The notes: generated by a model not told the origin, from the sequence alone. A stretch of DNA of 64,000 bases from Blattabacterium sp. (Blaberus giganteus) (GCF_000262715.1 NC_017924.1:1-64000); one strand, 5' to 3'. Counted from the first letter of the stretch, positions 53,591-63,520 are shown. Program-made: numbers and translations.

Positions 53591-56323
53591 ATGAATGATA
53601 GATATTCTTTTCTAAATTCCATTCATGATATAGAATTTCTGTATAATAAGTATAAAGAAAATCCTAATTCAATAGAATCAAGTTGGAGTGCTTTTTTTCA
53701 TGGATTTGATTTTGGAAAAGAAATTTATGAATATGAAAATGTTGTAAAATCAGAATATGAGATTAATGATATCATAGAAAAAGAATTTTTAGTATTTAAT
53801 TTAATTTATGCCTATAGAAAAAGAGGTCATTTTTTCACAAATACAAATCCTATACGAAAGAGAAGAAAGCATTTTCCTTCTTTAGATTTAAAGAATTTTG
53901 GATTATCTGAAAAAGAATTAGATACATGTTTTGAAGTTGGAAAATTAATAAGTGTAGGAAAAACTTCATTGAGAAATATAATTCATCATCTGAAAAATAT
54001 TTATTGTGGATCTATAGGAATAGAATATATGTATATATCTAATCCTGAAAAAATTAATTGGATAGAACAATGGTTTCAGAAAGAAAAATTGCAATTTTCT
54101 CCAGAAGAAAAAAAATTTTTTTTAAAAAAATTAAATGAAGCAGTTACATTTGAAAATTTTATTCATACCAAGTTTGTAGGTCAGAAGAGATTTTCTATAG
54201 AAGGAAATGAATCTACATTACCTGCATTGGAAGAAATGATAGAATATACATCCGATAAATATCTAACTGAAGATTTTATAATTGGAATGTCACATAGAGG
54301 TCGTTTAAATATACTTTCTAACTTTTTTAAAAAAAATTATTCTCAAATATTTAGTGAATTTCAAGGAAAAGAATATAAAGAAAAAACTTTTTCTGGAGAT
54401 GTTAAATATCATTTAGGATTTTCTAAAATAAGAAAAACACGTAAAGGTAGATATGTTAAAATGAATTTGGTTCCTAATCCGTCTCATTTAGAAACTGTAG
54501 ATGCTATCGTAGAAGGAATTACACGTGCGAAAATAGATATAGTCTATAATCAAAATAGTAATTCAAAAAAAATAATCCCTATTTTGATTCATGGAGATGC
54601 GGCCTTATCTGGTCAAGGAATTGTATATGAAATTCTTCAATTATCTCAATTAAAAGGATATAAAACTGGAGGAACAATTCATATCGTAATTAATAATCAA
54701 ATCGGATTTACCACGGATTATACTGAAGGGCGTTCCAGTATATATTGTACAGATATAGCCAAAACTATTATGTCTCCAGTATTACATGTTAATGCAGATG
54801 ATGTTGAATCTGTTGTACGAGCTATTTATTTTGCTGTAGACTTTAGAATGCGTTATCATGAAGATATTTTTATAGATTTATTGGGATATAGAAAACATGG
54901 TCATAATGAAGGAGATGAACCTAGATTTACTCAACCCTTCTTATACAAAGCTATCTCGAAGCATCCTAATTCTTATAATTTGTACAAAAAAAAATTGGAA
55001 AAAGAGAGAATTATTAATAGTAATGACGTAAAAAATATGGAAAAAGAATATGAGAATATTCTTAATGTAAAATATCATGAGGCGAATAATATAAAATGGA
55101 ATGTACTGAATTCTTTTTTAGAAAAAGAATGGAAAAATTTTCCTATAGTATATAATAATGAAGAAATTTTTAAAAAAGTTGATACACGATTTTCTATTGA
55201 AAATATTATAAAAATATCTAATAAAATTTTCTCTCTTCCCAAAAAGAAAAAATTTTTTAGGAAAACGGAATTCATTTTTAAAAAAAGATTAGAAATGATT
55301 AAAAAAGAATTGGTAGATTGGAGTATGGCAGAATTATTATCTTATGGAACACTTTTGTATGAAGGAATTCATATTCGTTTATCAGGAGAAGATGTAGCAA
55401 GAGGAACGTTTTCTCACCGTCATGCTGTTGTAAAAACAGAAGAAGAAGAAGAAATTGTTCTCCTTAATCAAATTGGATCAAAACAAGGAAAAATACAAAT
55501 ATTTAATTCTCCTCTTTCAGAATATGGAGTTTTGGGTTTTGATTATGGATATGCCATGTATTCTCCTCATGTTTTAACTTTGTGGGAAGCTCAATTTGGA
55601 GATTTTGTAAATGGAGGACAAATTATAATCGATCAATATATTTCTTCTGGAGAAAATAAATGGAAAATTAGAAATGGAATTGTATTGTTGTTGCCTCATG
55701 GATATGAAGGACAAGGTCCAGAGCATTCTTCTGCACGTATTGAACGTTATTTACAACTTTGTGCTAATAATAATTTATTTGTAGTGAATTGTACTACTCC
55801 AGCTAATTTTTATCATCTTATCAGAAGACAAATGAAATTAAAATATAGAAAACCTCTCATAGTATTTACACCTAAAAGTTTGCTTAGAAATACGAAATGT
55901 TTATCTACAATAAAGGATCTTGCTACAGGGATTTTTCAGGAAATATTGGATGATCCTTATGTAAAAGATGTAAAAAAAATTACAAAATTAATTTTTTGTT
56001 CTGGTAAGATATATTATGAATTACTAAATGAGAAAGAATCCGTTCAAGATGAAAAAACTGCATTGATACGCATAGAACAAATATATCCATTAAAAGTGAA
56101 AAGAATCCAAGAAATTATCAAAAAATATAAAAATAAAAAAGAAATTTTTTGGGTACAAGAAGAACCAGAAAATATGGGATTATGGAGTTTTATTTTAAGA
56201 AAATTAAAAAATGTTATCTCATTTAATTTAATAGCTCCATCTGAAAATTCTAGTCCGTCTACAGGATCTTATTCTTATTTTTTAAAAATTCAAAACAAAA
56301 TATTAAAAAAAGCTTTTCTTTGA
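53591..56323 (+). CDS. sucA: 2-oxoglutarate dehydrogenase E1 component
   Basis: SucA is the thiamine-diphosphate-dependent E1 of the 2-oxoglutarate dehydrogenase complex. The 910-residue protein opens with the family's N-terminal helix (MNDRYSFLNSIHDIEFLYNK). It has the ThDP-binding GDAALSGQG region (G335-D336), NNQIGFTT, and the HGHNEGDEPRFTQP motif. The C-terminal Transket_pyr part includes SHRHAVV and LLPHGYEGQGPEHSSAR. The ATG at 53591 matches homologues and fits the promoter; 53558 would add 11 residues. sucB follows by 38 bp. Confidence 0.95.
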   Translation: MNDRYSFLNSIHDIEFLYNKYKENPNSIESSWSAFFHGFDFGKEIYEYENVVKSEYEINDIIEKEFLVFNLIYAYRKRGHFFTNTNPIRKRRKHFPSLDLKNFGLSEKELDTCFEVGKLISVGKTSLRNIIHHLKNIYCGSIGIEYMYISNPEKINWIEQWFQKEKLQFSPEEKKFFLKKLNEAVTFENFIHTKFVGQKRFSIEGNESTLPALEEMIEYTSDKYLTEDFIIGMSHRGRLNILSNFFKKNYSQIFSEFQGKEYKEKTFSGDVKYHLGFSKIRKTRKGRYVKMNLVPNPSHLETVDAIVEGITRAKIDIVYNQNSNSKKIIPILIHGDAALSGQGIVYEILQLSQLKGYKTGGTIHIVINNQIGFTTDYTEGRSSIYCTDIAKTIMSPVLHVNADDVESVVRAIYFAVDFRMRYHEDIFIDLLGYRKHGHNEGDEPRFTQPFLYKAISKHPNSYNLYKKKLEKERIINSNDVKNMEKEYENILNVKYHEANNIKWNVLNSFLEKEWKNFPIVYNNEEIFKKVDTRFSIENIIKISNKIFSLPKKKKFFRKTEFIFKKRLEMIKKELVDWSMAELLSYGTLLYEGIHIRLSGEDVARGTFSHRHAVVKTEEEEEIVLLNQIGSKQGKIQIFNSPLSEYGVLGFDYGYAMYSPHVLTLWEAQFGDFVNGGQIIIDQYISSGENKWKIRNGIVLLLPHGYEGQGPEHSSARIERYLQLCANNNLFVVNCTTPANFYHLIRRQMKLKYRKPLIVFTPKSLLRNTKCLSTIKDLATGIFQEILDDPYVKDVKKITKLIFCSGKIYYELLNEKESVQDEKTALIRIEQIYPLKVKRIQEIIKKYKNKKEIFWVQEEPENMGLWSFILRKLKNVISFNLIAPSENSSPSTGSYSYFLKIQNKILKKAFL

Positions 56324-56361
56324 AATTTAAATTATAATAAAATTTATTGAAAATTTAAATT

Positions 56362-57582
56362 ATGATAATAAAGGTAAAAGTCCCTTCTCCAGGAGAATCA
56401 ATTACAGAGGTAGAAGTTTCTACATGGCTTGTGAAAAATGGAGATTATGTTAATAAAGGTCAAACAATTGCAGAAATAGATTCAGATAAAGCTACTTTAG
56501 AAATTTCTGCAGAAGAAAATGGAAAAATAACCTTAATGGTTAAAAAAGGAGAAAGAGTAAAAGTTGGAGATATTTTATGTCTGATTGATTCATCCAAAGA
56601 AAAAACGAAAGTACATAAGGAAAAAATAGTTCATGAACAAAAAAACCATGTAGAAAAAATATCTTCTATAAATCTTAAAATTCCTTCTCCAGCTGCAAAA
56701 AAAATTTTAAAGGAAAAAAATATTTCTATAGAATCTATTCAAGGGACTGGTAAACATGGAAGAATTACAAAAGAGGATTGCATTAATCATTTAGAAAAAA
56801 ATAAAAGATCTTTTATTTCTAATATGGATAGATTCGTTCCTACAATATATAGATCAAAAACAATAACTCCACTTTCTTCTCTCAGAAGAAAACTTTCCGA
56901 AAGGTTAATTCATGTAAAAAATCAAACTGCTTCTCTTACCACATTTAATGAAGTAGACATGTTAGAAATTTTTCTCATTAGAAAAAAATATAAAGATTTT
57001 TTCAAAAAAAAACATGGAGTGAATTTGGGTTTCATGTCTTTTTTTACTTTGTCTTGTATAAGAGCTCTAAAACTTTATCCAGATGTCAATGCTATGATTA
57101 GTGGTAAAGAAAAAATTCATTTTGAATATTATGATATTAGTATTGCGATATCTGGTCCTAAAGGATTAATGGTTCCCGTAATTAGAAATGCTGAGCATTT
57201 ATCATTTCGAGGAATAGAACAAGAAATATATAAATTATCAACACGGGTTCATGATGGAACAATATCTATAGATGATATGACTGGAGGAACTTTCACAATT
57301 ACTAATGGAGGCGTTTTTGGATCTATGTTATCTACTCCAATCATAAATCCACCACAAAGTGCTATATTAGGAATGCATAAAATTATGGAAAGACCTGTAG
57401 TTATAAATGGATCTATTGAAATACGACCTATTATGTATTTAGCTTTATCTTATGATCATAGGATCATTGATGGAAGAGAATCTGTAGGATTTTTAGTATC
57501 AGTTAAAGAGTCCATAGAAAATCCTATAAAATTTTTGATGGAAGGAAGTGAAAAAAATATTTCCAAAAAATTAGAATTATGA
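56362..57582 (+). CDS. sucB: 2-oxoglutarate dehydrogenase E2 (dihydrolipoyl succinyltransferase)
   Basis: This is the E2 core partner of SucA. The 406 residues have one lipoyl domain (K43 in DSDKATLE), an E3/E1-binding domain (about 108-145: PSPAAKKILKEKNISIESI), and a catalytic domain ending in YDHRIIDG (H366, D370). VKVPSPGESITEVEVSTWL is typical of succinyltransferases, and adjacency to sucA settles the assignment. It probably shares the sucA transcript. No E3 gene is in the window. Confidence 0.95.
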   Translation: MIIKVKVPSPGESITEVEVSTWLVKNGDYVNKGQTIAEIDSDKATLEISAEENGKITLMVKKGERVKVGDILCLIDSSKEKTKVHKEKIVHEQKNHVEKISSINLKIPSPAAKKILKEKNISIESIQGTGKHGRITKEDCINHLEKNKRSFISNMDRFVPTIYRSKTITPLSSLRRKLSERLIHVKNQTASLTTFNEVDMLEIFLIRKKYKDFFKKKHGVNLGFMSFFTLSCIRALKLYPDVNAMISGKEKIHFEYYDISIAISGPKGLMVPVIRNAEHLSFRGIEQEIYKLSTRVHDGTISIDDMTGGTFTITNGGVFGSMLSTPIINPPQSAILGMHKIMERPVVINGSIEIRPIMYLALSYDHRIIDGRESVGFLVSVKESIENPIKFLMEGSEKNISKKLEL

Positions 57583-57621
57583 AATTATAAGTTCAAAAAA
57601 AAGATTAGAACATGAAAATCC

Positions 57622-58782
57622 ATGAAAAAAATTTTTATCATCCTTTTTTCTTTTGTTATTTTATTGGTTGGATGGAAGAATAAAAAGTCGGAATATAATA
57701 AAGAAAAATTAAAAATCATAAAAAAAGAAGATAAATTATATCCTATAACTCCTATCAAAACTATTAATATTATTTTTATGCTACCTTTGTTTTTTAGTTC
57801 TAGTTCTACAGAAATGAATCAGGAAAATAAAAAATTAAGTGATCATGCTATATCCTTTTATATTGGAGCTAAAACTGCAATTGATTTTATTTGTTCTTCT
57901 CTTGAATTGAATAAAAAAAAAAAAATAAATATTAAAATTTTTGATACTAAAAATGAAAAAAAAAGGATTATTAACTTTATACATTCATATGATTTATCTA
58001 AAATTCATGCTATTATAGGTCCTTTTTTTCGTTCTTCTTTAGAAGAAGTAGCAAAAAATAATAAAAAAATACCTATTATTTCTCCTTTCATATCTTCTGA
58101 TGATTTAGACAATTATCCTAACATTATTCAATCTGAAACAAAAAATGTTTATTTAATAGAACCTATTCTGGAAGAAATTAAAATTCTTAACCAAAAAGAA
58201 AAAATAAAAACTTTATATCTATTAGGAGAAGATCCATCTAAAAAAATAACAAATTTTGTAAAAAAAAAATTGTTACAATGGAATCTTCATATTCAAATTT
58301 TTTTTCAAAAAAAAAATTTTTCTCATATTATTATAACAAAAGACGTTCCTTTTTTTGCAGTTTTTTTAGGAGGAAATTCTTCTTTAGGAGAAAAATTTAT
58401 TGAATTTATTCAGAGATTTCCTGAAAAAAAAATTATCCCTTTTGGGATAGGTTATAATAATGTTTATTATAAAAATGTATCCTTTTTAAAAAAATATAAA
58501 TTTTTATTTACAACTAAATATCATTTCAATCAAAATGATGAAAAAAAAAGAAAAATGTTTTTTTTAATAAGAAAAAAACTTGGATTTGATTTAAATAAAT
58601 ATCAATTATTTGGATTTGATTTATCTTATGATATATTATATAAATTGATTGAAAATAACAATTTATTTGAAATTATAGATAAAAAATCCTTTTCTGGATT
58701 AATTAGCAAATATAAGTACGAAAAAATTAGTCCAAATGGGGGATATTTTAATAAAGGATTATGGATTATTCGTTTACATTAA
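57622..58782 (+). CDS. Periplasmic-binding-fold (type 1) protein of unknown role
   Basis: The 386-residue protein has an N-terminal hydrophobic signal (KKIFIILFSFVILLVGW) and then a type-1 periplasmic-binding fold: KTINIIFMLPLFF, AISFYIGAKTAIDF, IHAIIGPFFRSSLEEVAKNN, KIPIISPFISSDD, GYNNVYY, LFGFDLSYD. Flavobacteriia carry a homologue in which LysM repeats precede this domain; no LysM repeat is visible here. The signal ends LLVGW, where a lipoprotein would have Cys, so it looks secreted rather than lipid-anchored. A peptidoglycan- or LppC-related role is conceivable but unproven. It shares the TTAA stop with the convergent TPR gene. Confidence 0.65.
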   Translation: MKKIFIILFSFVILLVGWKNKKSEYNKEKLKIIKKEDKLYPITPIKTINIIFMLPLFFSSSSTEMNQENKKLSDHAISFYIGAKTAIDFICSSLELNKKKKINIKIFDTKNEKKRIINFIHSYDLSKIHAIIGPFFRSSLEEVAKNNKKIPIISPFISSDDLDNYPNIIQSETKNVYLIEPILEEIKILNQKEKIKTLYLLGEDPSKKITNFVKKKLLQWNLHIQIFFQKKNFSHIIITKDVPFFAVFLGGNSSLGEKFIEFIQRFPEKKIIPFGIGYNNVYYKNVSFLKKYKFLFTTKYHFNQNDEKKRKMFFLIRKKLGFDLNKYQLFGFDLSYDILYKLIENNNLFEIIDKKSFSGLISKYKYEKISPNGGYFNKGLWIIRLH

Positions 58783-59339
58783 AATTTTTTTCTAATATAA
58801 GGGTTAGGTCTATTTATGTTTCCTATATTCATTTTTTTTATTTGTATTTTTATAATTTGAATTTGATCATGCAATAAACCAGTAACATCCATTTTTTTTG
58901 CTTCTAACAGTAAAGATTCAGCTTTTTTTTTATTTCCTTTTGATAAGGATGCTATTGCCAAATTCAATTTTGCAATAGCTATATTTTGTTTGAATTTTAA
59001 ACCTAAATCCAAAGCTTTCTGCATGTAATTTTCTGATTGAAAAATATTATTTTCCGAATATAAAATTCCATTCAAAAAATAGTAATAAGCCATTTGATTT
59101 TTCGTTAATTGTAATTTAGGATTTTTAACATATCCTAAATATTTTTTTAATCCTTTCATATCCTTTTTTCGTATTTTAATAAAGGCTAATAATAAAAATT
59201 CATTTCTAAAAATGAAAAAAATAGGAATTAAACTAAATAAAAGTAAAATGAATCCATACAAATAATTTTTATGAAAAAATGAAAAAATAGATCCCAATAA
59301 TATTAACAAAAACAATACTATTTTTGAATATTTACTCAT
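58779..59339 (-). CDS. Small membrane protein with tetratricopeptide-like repeats
   Basis: The 186-residue protein has two N-terminal membrane helices (about 5-22 and 28-45) and then helical repeats resembling TPRs: KNQMAYYYFLNGILYSENN, FQSENYMQKALDLGLKFKQN, AIAKLNLAIASLSKGNKKKA. Such TPR membrane proteins occur in Flavobacteriia without a defined function. It is the last gene of lolD-esterase-TPR on the minus strand (12-bp gap to the esterase). Confidence 0.7.
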   Translation of the reverse strand: MSKYSKIVLFLLILLGSIFSFFHKNYLYGFILLLFSLIPIFFIFRNEFLLLAFIKIRKKDMKGLKKYLGYVKNPKLQLTKNQMAYYYFLNGILYSENNIFQSENYMQKALDLGLKFKQNIAIAKLNLAIASLSKGNKKKAESLLLEAKKMDVTGLLHDQIQIIKIQIKKMNIGNINRPNPYIRKKF

Positions 59340-59351
59340 AATTCAAATTTT

Positions 59352-60023
59352 TTAATTAATATTAGAATAAATATGTTTTTCTTTAATCCAATTAATAAGA
59401 TCTTGATAATTTAGATTATTTAAAGTATGTCCAGATTCATATTCCTTATAAAATAAAGAAAGTATTTTTTTCTGTTTTAAAAATTTCAATCCTTTTTTTA
59501 CCCAATTAATAGGAATTATGGTATCATGTTTTCCATGAGATACAAAAAATTCTAAATCGTTAAAAGAATTGTTATCTGTTGAAAACAAACTATTTTCTAA
59601 ATATCCACTTAAAGCAATTACTTTTTTTATTTTATCAGAATTTTTTAATGCAATAGCATAGCTTAAAATAGCTCCTTGGCTAAATCCACATATCCATACT
59701 GGATTTTTTTTTAATTGGTATTCTTTTATAGCTTCATGTATAAAAAATGATATTTTTTCAACAGTTTTTTTAGCCTGTATTATATTAATAAATTTTTTTT
59801 CATTATTAAAATTTATATCATACCAAGAATACTTATCGACTCCAATAGAGTATAAACCTTGAATGCTAATTATAAAAAAATCTTCTGGAAGATCTTTTTT
59901 TAAGAAAAAAAGATCTTTTTCATTACTCCCATATCCATGAATCATTAAAAAAAGAGTATTTTTATTTCCATTTACAGATTTTTTTATAATATGTTTAATA
60001 GAAAGTTGATTTTTTAGTAGCAT
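59352..60023 (-). CDS. Alpha/beta hydrolase (phospholipase/carboxylesterase type)
   Basis: This is a serine hydrolase of the dienelactone/phospholipase-carboxylesterase family. The 223 residues contain the oxyanion loop MIHGYGSNEKD, the nucleophile elbow GFSQG (S115), and the remaining triad residues D167 (SHGKHDTIIP) and H199 (ESGHTL). There is no signal peptide, so it is probably cytoplasmic. The natural substrate is unknown. It lies between lolD (9 bp upstream) and the TPR gene. Confidence 0.85.
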   Translation of the reverse strand: MLLKNQLSIKHIIKKSVNGNKNTLFLMIHGYGSNEKDLFFLKKDLPEDFFIISIQGLYSIGVDKYSWYDINFNNEKKFINIIQAKKTVEKISFFIHEAIKEYQLKKNPVWICGFSQGAILSYAIALKNSDKIKKVIALSGYLENSLFSTDNNSFNDLEFFVSHGKHDTIIPINWVKKGLKFLKQKKILSLFYKEYESGHTLNNLNYQDLINWIKEKHIYSNIN

Positions 60024-60032
60024 AAAATATTT

Positions 60033-60713
60033 TTATTGATCAATCTTGTAAACAATTCCATTTTCTATTTTTAATTTTTCATCAGCCATATCTGCTAATT
60101 GTAGATTATGAGTGACAATTAAAAAAGTTTGTTTAAACTTATAATTAAGTAAAGAAAAAAAATTATGTAAATTTTCTGCATTTTTTTCATCTAAATTACC
60201 AGAAGGCTCATCCGCAAAAATAATTTTTGGATTATTAATCAAAGCTCTTGTCACAGATAATCTCTGTTTTTGTCCTTCAGATAATTCTTCTATTCTAGAA
60301 TTTTTGTACTTATATAGATTCAATTCTTTTAATAAATTTAAAGCTTTTTTTTTTACATGTTCTTTACTTTTTTTTTTGTTGATAAAACCTGGTAAACAAA
60401 TATTTTCCAATACCGTGAATTCAGAAAGAAATTGAGTATTTTGGAATATAAAACCTATTTTTTGATTTCTTAAAATAGAAAGCTCTTTATCTGTAATAGA
60501 TAATATTTCTTTTTTATCAATTTTGATAATAGTTTTTATTTTTTTCTTAATAGTTGGTTTTTCTAAAGTTCCTAAAATATGTAATAAAGTACTTTTTCCT
60601 GCTCCAGACTCACCTAAAATACACACCATACTTCCTTCTTTGATCATGATATTTACTCCTTTTAAAATTTCATCTTTTCCAAAAGATTTGTAAATATTTT
60701 TAGCTTGAATCAT
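60033..60713 (-). CDS. lolD: Lipoprotein-releasing ABC transporter ATPase LolD-like
   Basis: LolD-type ATPases power release of lipoproteins from the inner membrane. The 226 residues have Walker A GESGAGKST (34-42), Q-loop FQNTQFLSEFTVLENI, signature LSEGQKQR (Glu in place of the first Gly of LSGGQ, common in the MacB/LolD group), Walker B IIFADEPSGNLD and H-loop VTHNLQLA. The membrane partners LolC/E are not in the window, so related FtsE/MacB-like roles remain possible. lnt belongs to the same pathway. Confidence 0.85.
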   Translation of the reverse strand: MIQAKNIYKSFGKDEILKGVNIMIKEGSMVCILGESGAGKSTLLHILGTLEKPTIKKKIKTIIKIDKKEILSITDKELSILRNQKIGFIFQNTQFLSEFTVLENICLPGFINKKKSKEHVKKKALNLLKELNLYKYKNSRIEELSEGQKQRLSVTRALINNPKIIFADEPSGNLDEKNAENLHNFFSLLNYKFKQTFLIVTHNLQLADMADEKLKIENGIVYKIDQ

Positions 60714-60809
60714 TTTTTCGTAAATTTAAAATTCTTCTTTTTTTTTGTAATAAATCAAATCGTTTCAAAAACGAATTTTAGTTTAAATTTACTTTTAAAA
60801 TTATTTTTA

Positions 60810-62015
60810 ATGAATTTATATGAATACCAAGGTAGAGAAATATTGAAATCTTTCTCAATTCAAGTTCCTGACGGAATGTTGGCTTATTCTCCTGAAGATG
60901 CTGTAAGAGTGGCTAAAATTCTTTTTAAAAAAACTAAAAAAAAATCTTTGGTTATTAAAGCTCAAATTCATGCTGGAGGAAGAGGGAAAGCAGGTGGTAT
61001 TCAAATCGCAAAAAATTTGGATGAAGTTTATGAAAAATCTAAAAACATTTTAGGAAAATTTTTAATCACCCCTCAAACTTCTAAAAAAGGAAAATTAGTT
61101 AAAAAAATTTTATTGTCTGAAGATGTTTATTTTTCCGAATTAAGTCCTCCCACAGAGTATTATTTATCCATATTATTGAATCGTGATATAGAAAAAAATA
61201 TGATTCTTTATTCTCGAGAAGGAGGGGTTAATATAGAAGATATTTCAAAAAAAAATCCAAATCAAGTATATACAGAAGTAATAGATCCTATATTAGGACT
61301 TCAATTCTTTCAAACAAGAAAAATTGGTTTCAATTTAGGAATATATAGCAATGATTTTTTAAAGAATTTTAGCTTTTTTTTATTCTCACTTTATAAGTCC
61401 TATATAAATTACGATGCTTTGTTATTAGAAATCAATCCTTTGATAAAAACATTTGATGAAAAAATCGTACCAGTTGATGTAAAAATTATTTTGGATGATA
61501 ATGCTTTGTTTCGTCATAAGAAATACAATTTAATACGTGACAAAGATAATGATATTAATACGATTGAAAAAGAAGCTATTGAAGCTAAATTAAATTTTTT
61601 AAAATTAAAAGGAAATGTAGGATGTATGGTGAATGGAGCTGGTTTAGCTATGGCTACCATGGATATGATTAAATCTTGTGGAGGAGTTCCTGCTAATTTT
61701 TTAGATATAGGAGGATCTGCTGATCAAAAACGTGTAGAAACTGCTTTTGATCTTATTTTAAAAGATAAATCTGTGAAAACAATATTCATCAATATATTTG
61801 GAGGAATTGTACGTTGTGATACGGTTGCAGAAGGAATTATAAATTCTTATTCTAAAATAAATCAGAACATTGAAATTCCTGTAGTTGTTCGTTTACAAGG
61901 AACAAACGAAAAAATAGCAAAAAAATTGATCAAAAAAAGTTTATTACCTATTTATTCTACTGATTCTTTAAAAGAAGCTTCCTATAAAATTCAAGAAATT
62001 TTACATATAAAATAA
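60810..62015 (+). CDS. sucC: Succinyl-CoA ligase beta subunit
   Basis: SucC with SucD converts succinyl-CoA to succinate with nucleotide triphosphate formation. The 401-residue protein starts MNLYEYQGREILKSFSI, exactly as in homologues. It has the ATP-grasp region (VIKAQIHAGGRGKAGGIQIA) and the C-terminal ligase domain (NFLDIGGSADQKRV, FGGIVRCDTVAEGI). The ATG at 60810 is used; the frame extends upstream to 60705 but would overlap lolD and lacks homology. It continues the TCA steps of sucA and sucB. dnaX follows by 14 bp. Confidence 0.96.
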   Translation: MNLYEYQGREILKSFSIQVPDGMLAYSPEDAVRVAKILFKKTKKKSLVIKAQIHAGGRGKAGGIQIAKNLDEVYEKSKNILGKFLITPQTSKKGKLVKKILLSEDVYFSELSPPTEYYLSILLNRDIEKNMILYSREGGVNIEDISKKNPNQVYTEVIDPILGLQFFQTRKIGFNLGIYSNDFLKNFSFFLFSLYKSYINYDALLLEINPLIKTFDEKIVPVDVKIILDDNALFRHKKYNLIRDKDNDINTIEKEAIEAKLNFLKLKGNVGCMVNGAGLAMATMDMIKSCGGVPANFLDIGGSADQKRVETAFDLILKDKSVKTIFINIFGGIVRCDTVAEGIINSYSKINQNIEIPVVVRLQGTNEKIAKKLIKKSLLPIYSTDSLKEASYKIQEILHIK

Positions 62016-62029
62016 GATTTATTTTTTTT

Positions 62030-63520
62030 ATGAATAAAATTTTTTATGGATTATCTGAAAAATATAAACCCTTAAAATGGAATGAAGTAATAGGACAAAG
62101 TGATATAATTTTTATTTTAAAAAAAACAATACAAGAAAATTGTTTATCTCAAATTTTATTTTTTTTTGGTCCTGAAGGAGTTGGAAAAAATACATGTGCA
62201 CGAATTTTATCAAATGAATTAAATTCTAGTTCAGAATTAGAAGATTTTTCTTTGAATACATTTGAGATTCATGAATTTTTTAATAATTCATCAGAATATA
62301 TTTATAAAATTGTAAATCAATCTCGTTTTTATCCTAAAATAGGAAAATATAATGTTCTTATTATTAATAATATACACACTTTTTCTCAATATATATTCAA
62401 CTATTTTCTTAAACTTATAGAAGAGAAACATCCGCATATATTATTTATTTTTTGTAGTTCGGAGGAAAAAAAAATTCCGAAATTGATTTTATCACGTAGT
62501 CAAGTTTATGAATTCAAAAGTATTTCTACAAAAGAAATTTTTTTACATTTAAAAATGATTGCTAAAAAAGAAAATATAGAAGTAGAAAATGAAGCGTTAT
62601 TTATTTTATCAAAACATGTAAAAGGATCTATTAGTAAAGCTATTCATTTATTTGACAGATTAATTTTGTATAAAGAAAAAAGAATATCCAAAGAATTTAT
62701 AATTAAAAAATTAGGAATCATTAACATTAAATACTATTTTGAAATAGTAGATTATTTAATAGACAAAAAAATACACAAAATATTGATTTTGCTAGATCAA
62801 ATTTTACAAGAAAAAATTGATTTTTATGATTTAATTATAGGATTAACCAAGCATTTTAGAAATTTATTTTTATCTAAAAATTATGAAACAATTTCTATTT
62901 TGAAATTTAAAAAAGAAATAATATTTTCTTACATTGCACAATCAAAAAAAGTGTCATATTTTTCTTTAATAAATGCTTTTAGCATTTGTAACCGTTTTTC
63001 AAACGAATATAAAAAATTAAATAAAAATAATAGATTAACAATTGAAATTTATCTGATACAATTGGCGTATTTGTTCTATAAAAATTCTTCTTCTCTTGAA
63101 GAAAAAAAAAAAAAAAATGAAGAATTTTATGATTATAATAATCATGAAAAAATTAAATTTTTACAAAAAAATTGGATAAAATTTGTACAAAAACTTTCCA
63201 ATAAAATAAATCCTATTTATTTATATTTTTTGGAAAATGAAATACAATTTGAAATAGAAAAAAACAAAATATATTTTATCATTCCCTATAAATTAGAAAA
63301 TTATGGGTTTTCGCTAATTCAAACACGTTTTATAAAATATTTAAAAGAAAAATTCAAAAATTTACATATAGAATTTGAAGTTGTGAAAAAAAATTCAAAT
63401 ATAATAGAACAATATAATCTTTTGTATAAAAAGAACAAGTTAATCGAAACATTAATAGAACGATTAAATCTAAAAATTTCTTCTTCTAACATACAAGAAG
63501 ATAAAAATTCTTATAATTAA
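62030..63520 (+). CDS. dnaX: DNA polymerase III gamma/tau subunit, ATPase motifs degenerate
   Basis: DnaX is the clamp-loader motor subunit. The 496-residue protein begins [18 protein letters not shown] and keeps the AAA+ layout, domain III (about 215-345) and a tau-like C-terminal region (about 370-496). The catalytic signatures are altered. Walker A reads GPEGVGKN (47-54; family GxxGxGK[ST]). Walker B reads IINN (111-114; family IIDE). The arginine-finger SRC motif reads SRS (155-157). The Zn-binding cysteines are absent, which I believe is usual in Flavobacteriia. A run of 16 A (63102-63117) lies at codons 358-363. The frame is open throughout. Its stop overlaps the next ATG by 1 bp. Confidence 0.88.
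   Translation: MNKIFYGLSEKYKPLKWNEVIGQSDIIFILKKTIQENCLSQILFFFGPEGVGKNTCARILSNELNSSSELEDFSLNTFEIHEFFNNSSEYIYKIVNQSRFYPKIGKYNVLIINNIHTFSQYIFNYFLKLIEEKHPHILFIFCSSEEKKIPKLILSRSQVYEFKSISTKEIFLHLKMIAKKENIEVENEALFILSKHVKGSISKAIHLFDRLILYKEKRISKEFIIKKLGIINIKYYFEIVDYLIDKKIHKILILLDQILQEKIDFYDLIIGLTKHFRNLFLSKNYETISILKFKKEIIFSYIAQSKKVSYFSLINAFSICNRFSNEYKKLNKNNRLTIEIYLIQLAYLFYKNSSSLEEKKKKNEEFYDYNNHEKIKFLQKNWIKFVQKLSNKINPIYLYFLENEIQFEIEKNKIYFIIPYKLENYGFSLIQTRFIKYLKEKFKNLHIEFEVVKKNSNIIEQYNLLYKKNKLIETLIERLNLKISSSNIQEDKNSYN

Noticed and set aside
60705..60809. 35-codon upstream extension of sucC
   Set aside because: It overlaps lolD, is a hydrophobic low-complexity run, and the family begins at MNLYEYQG.
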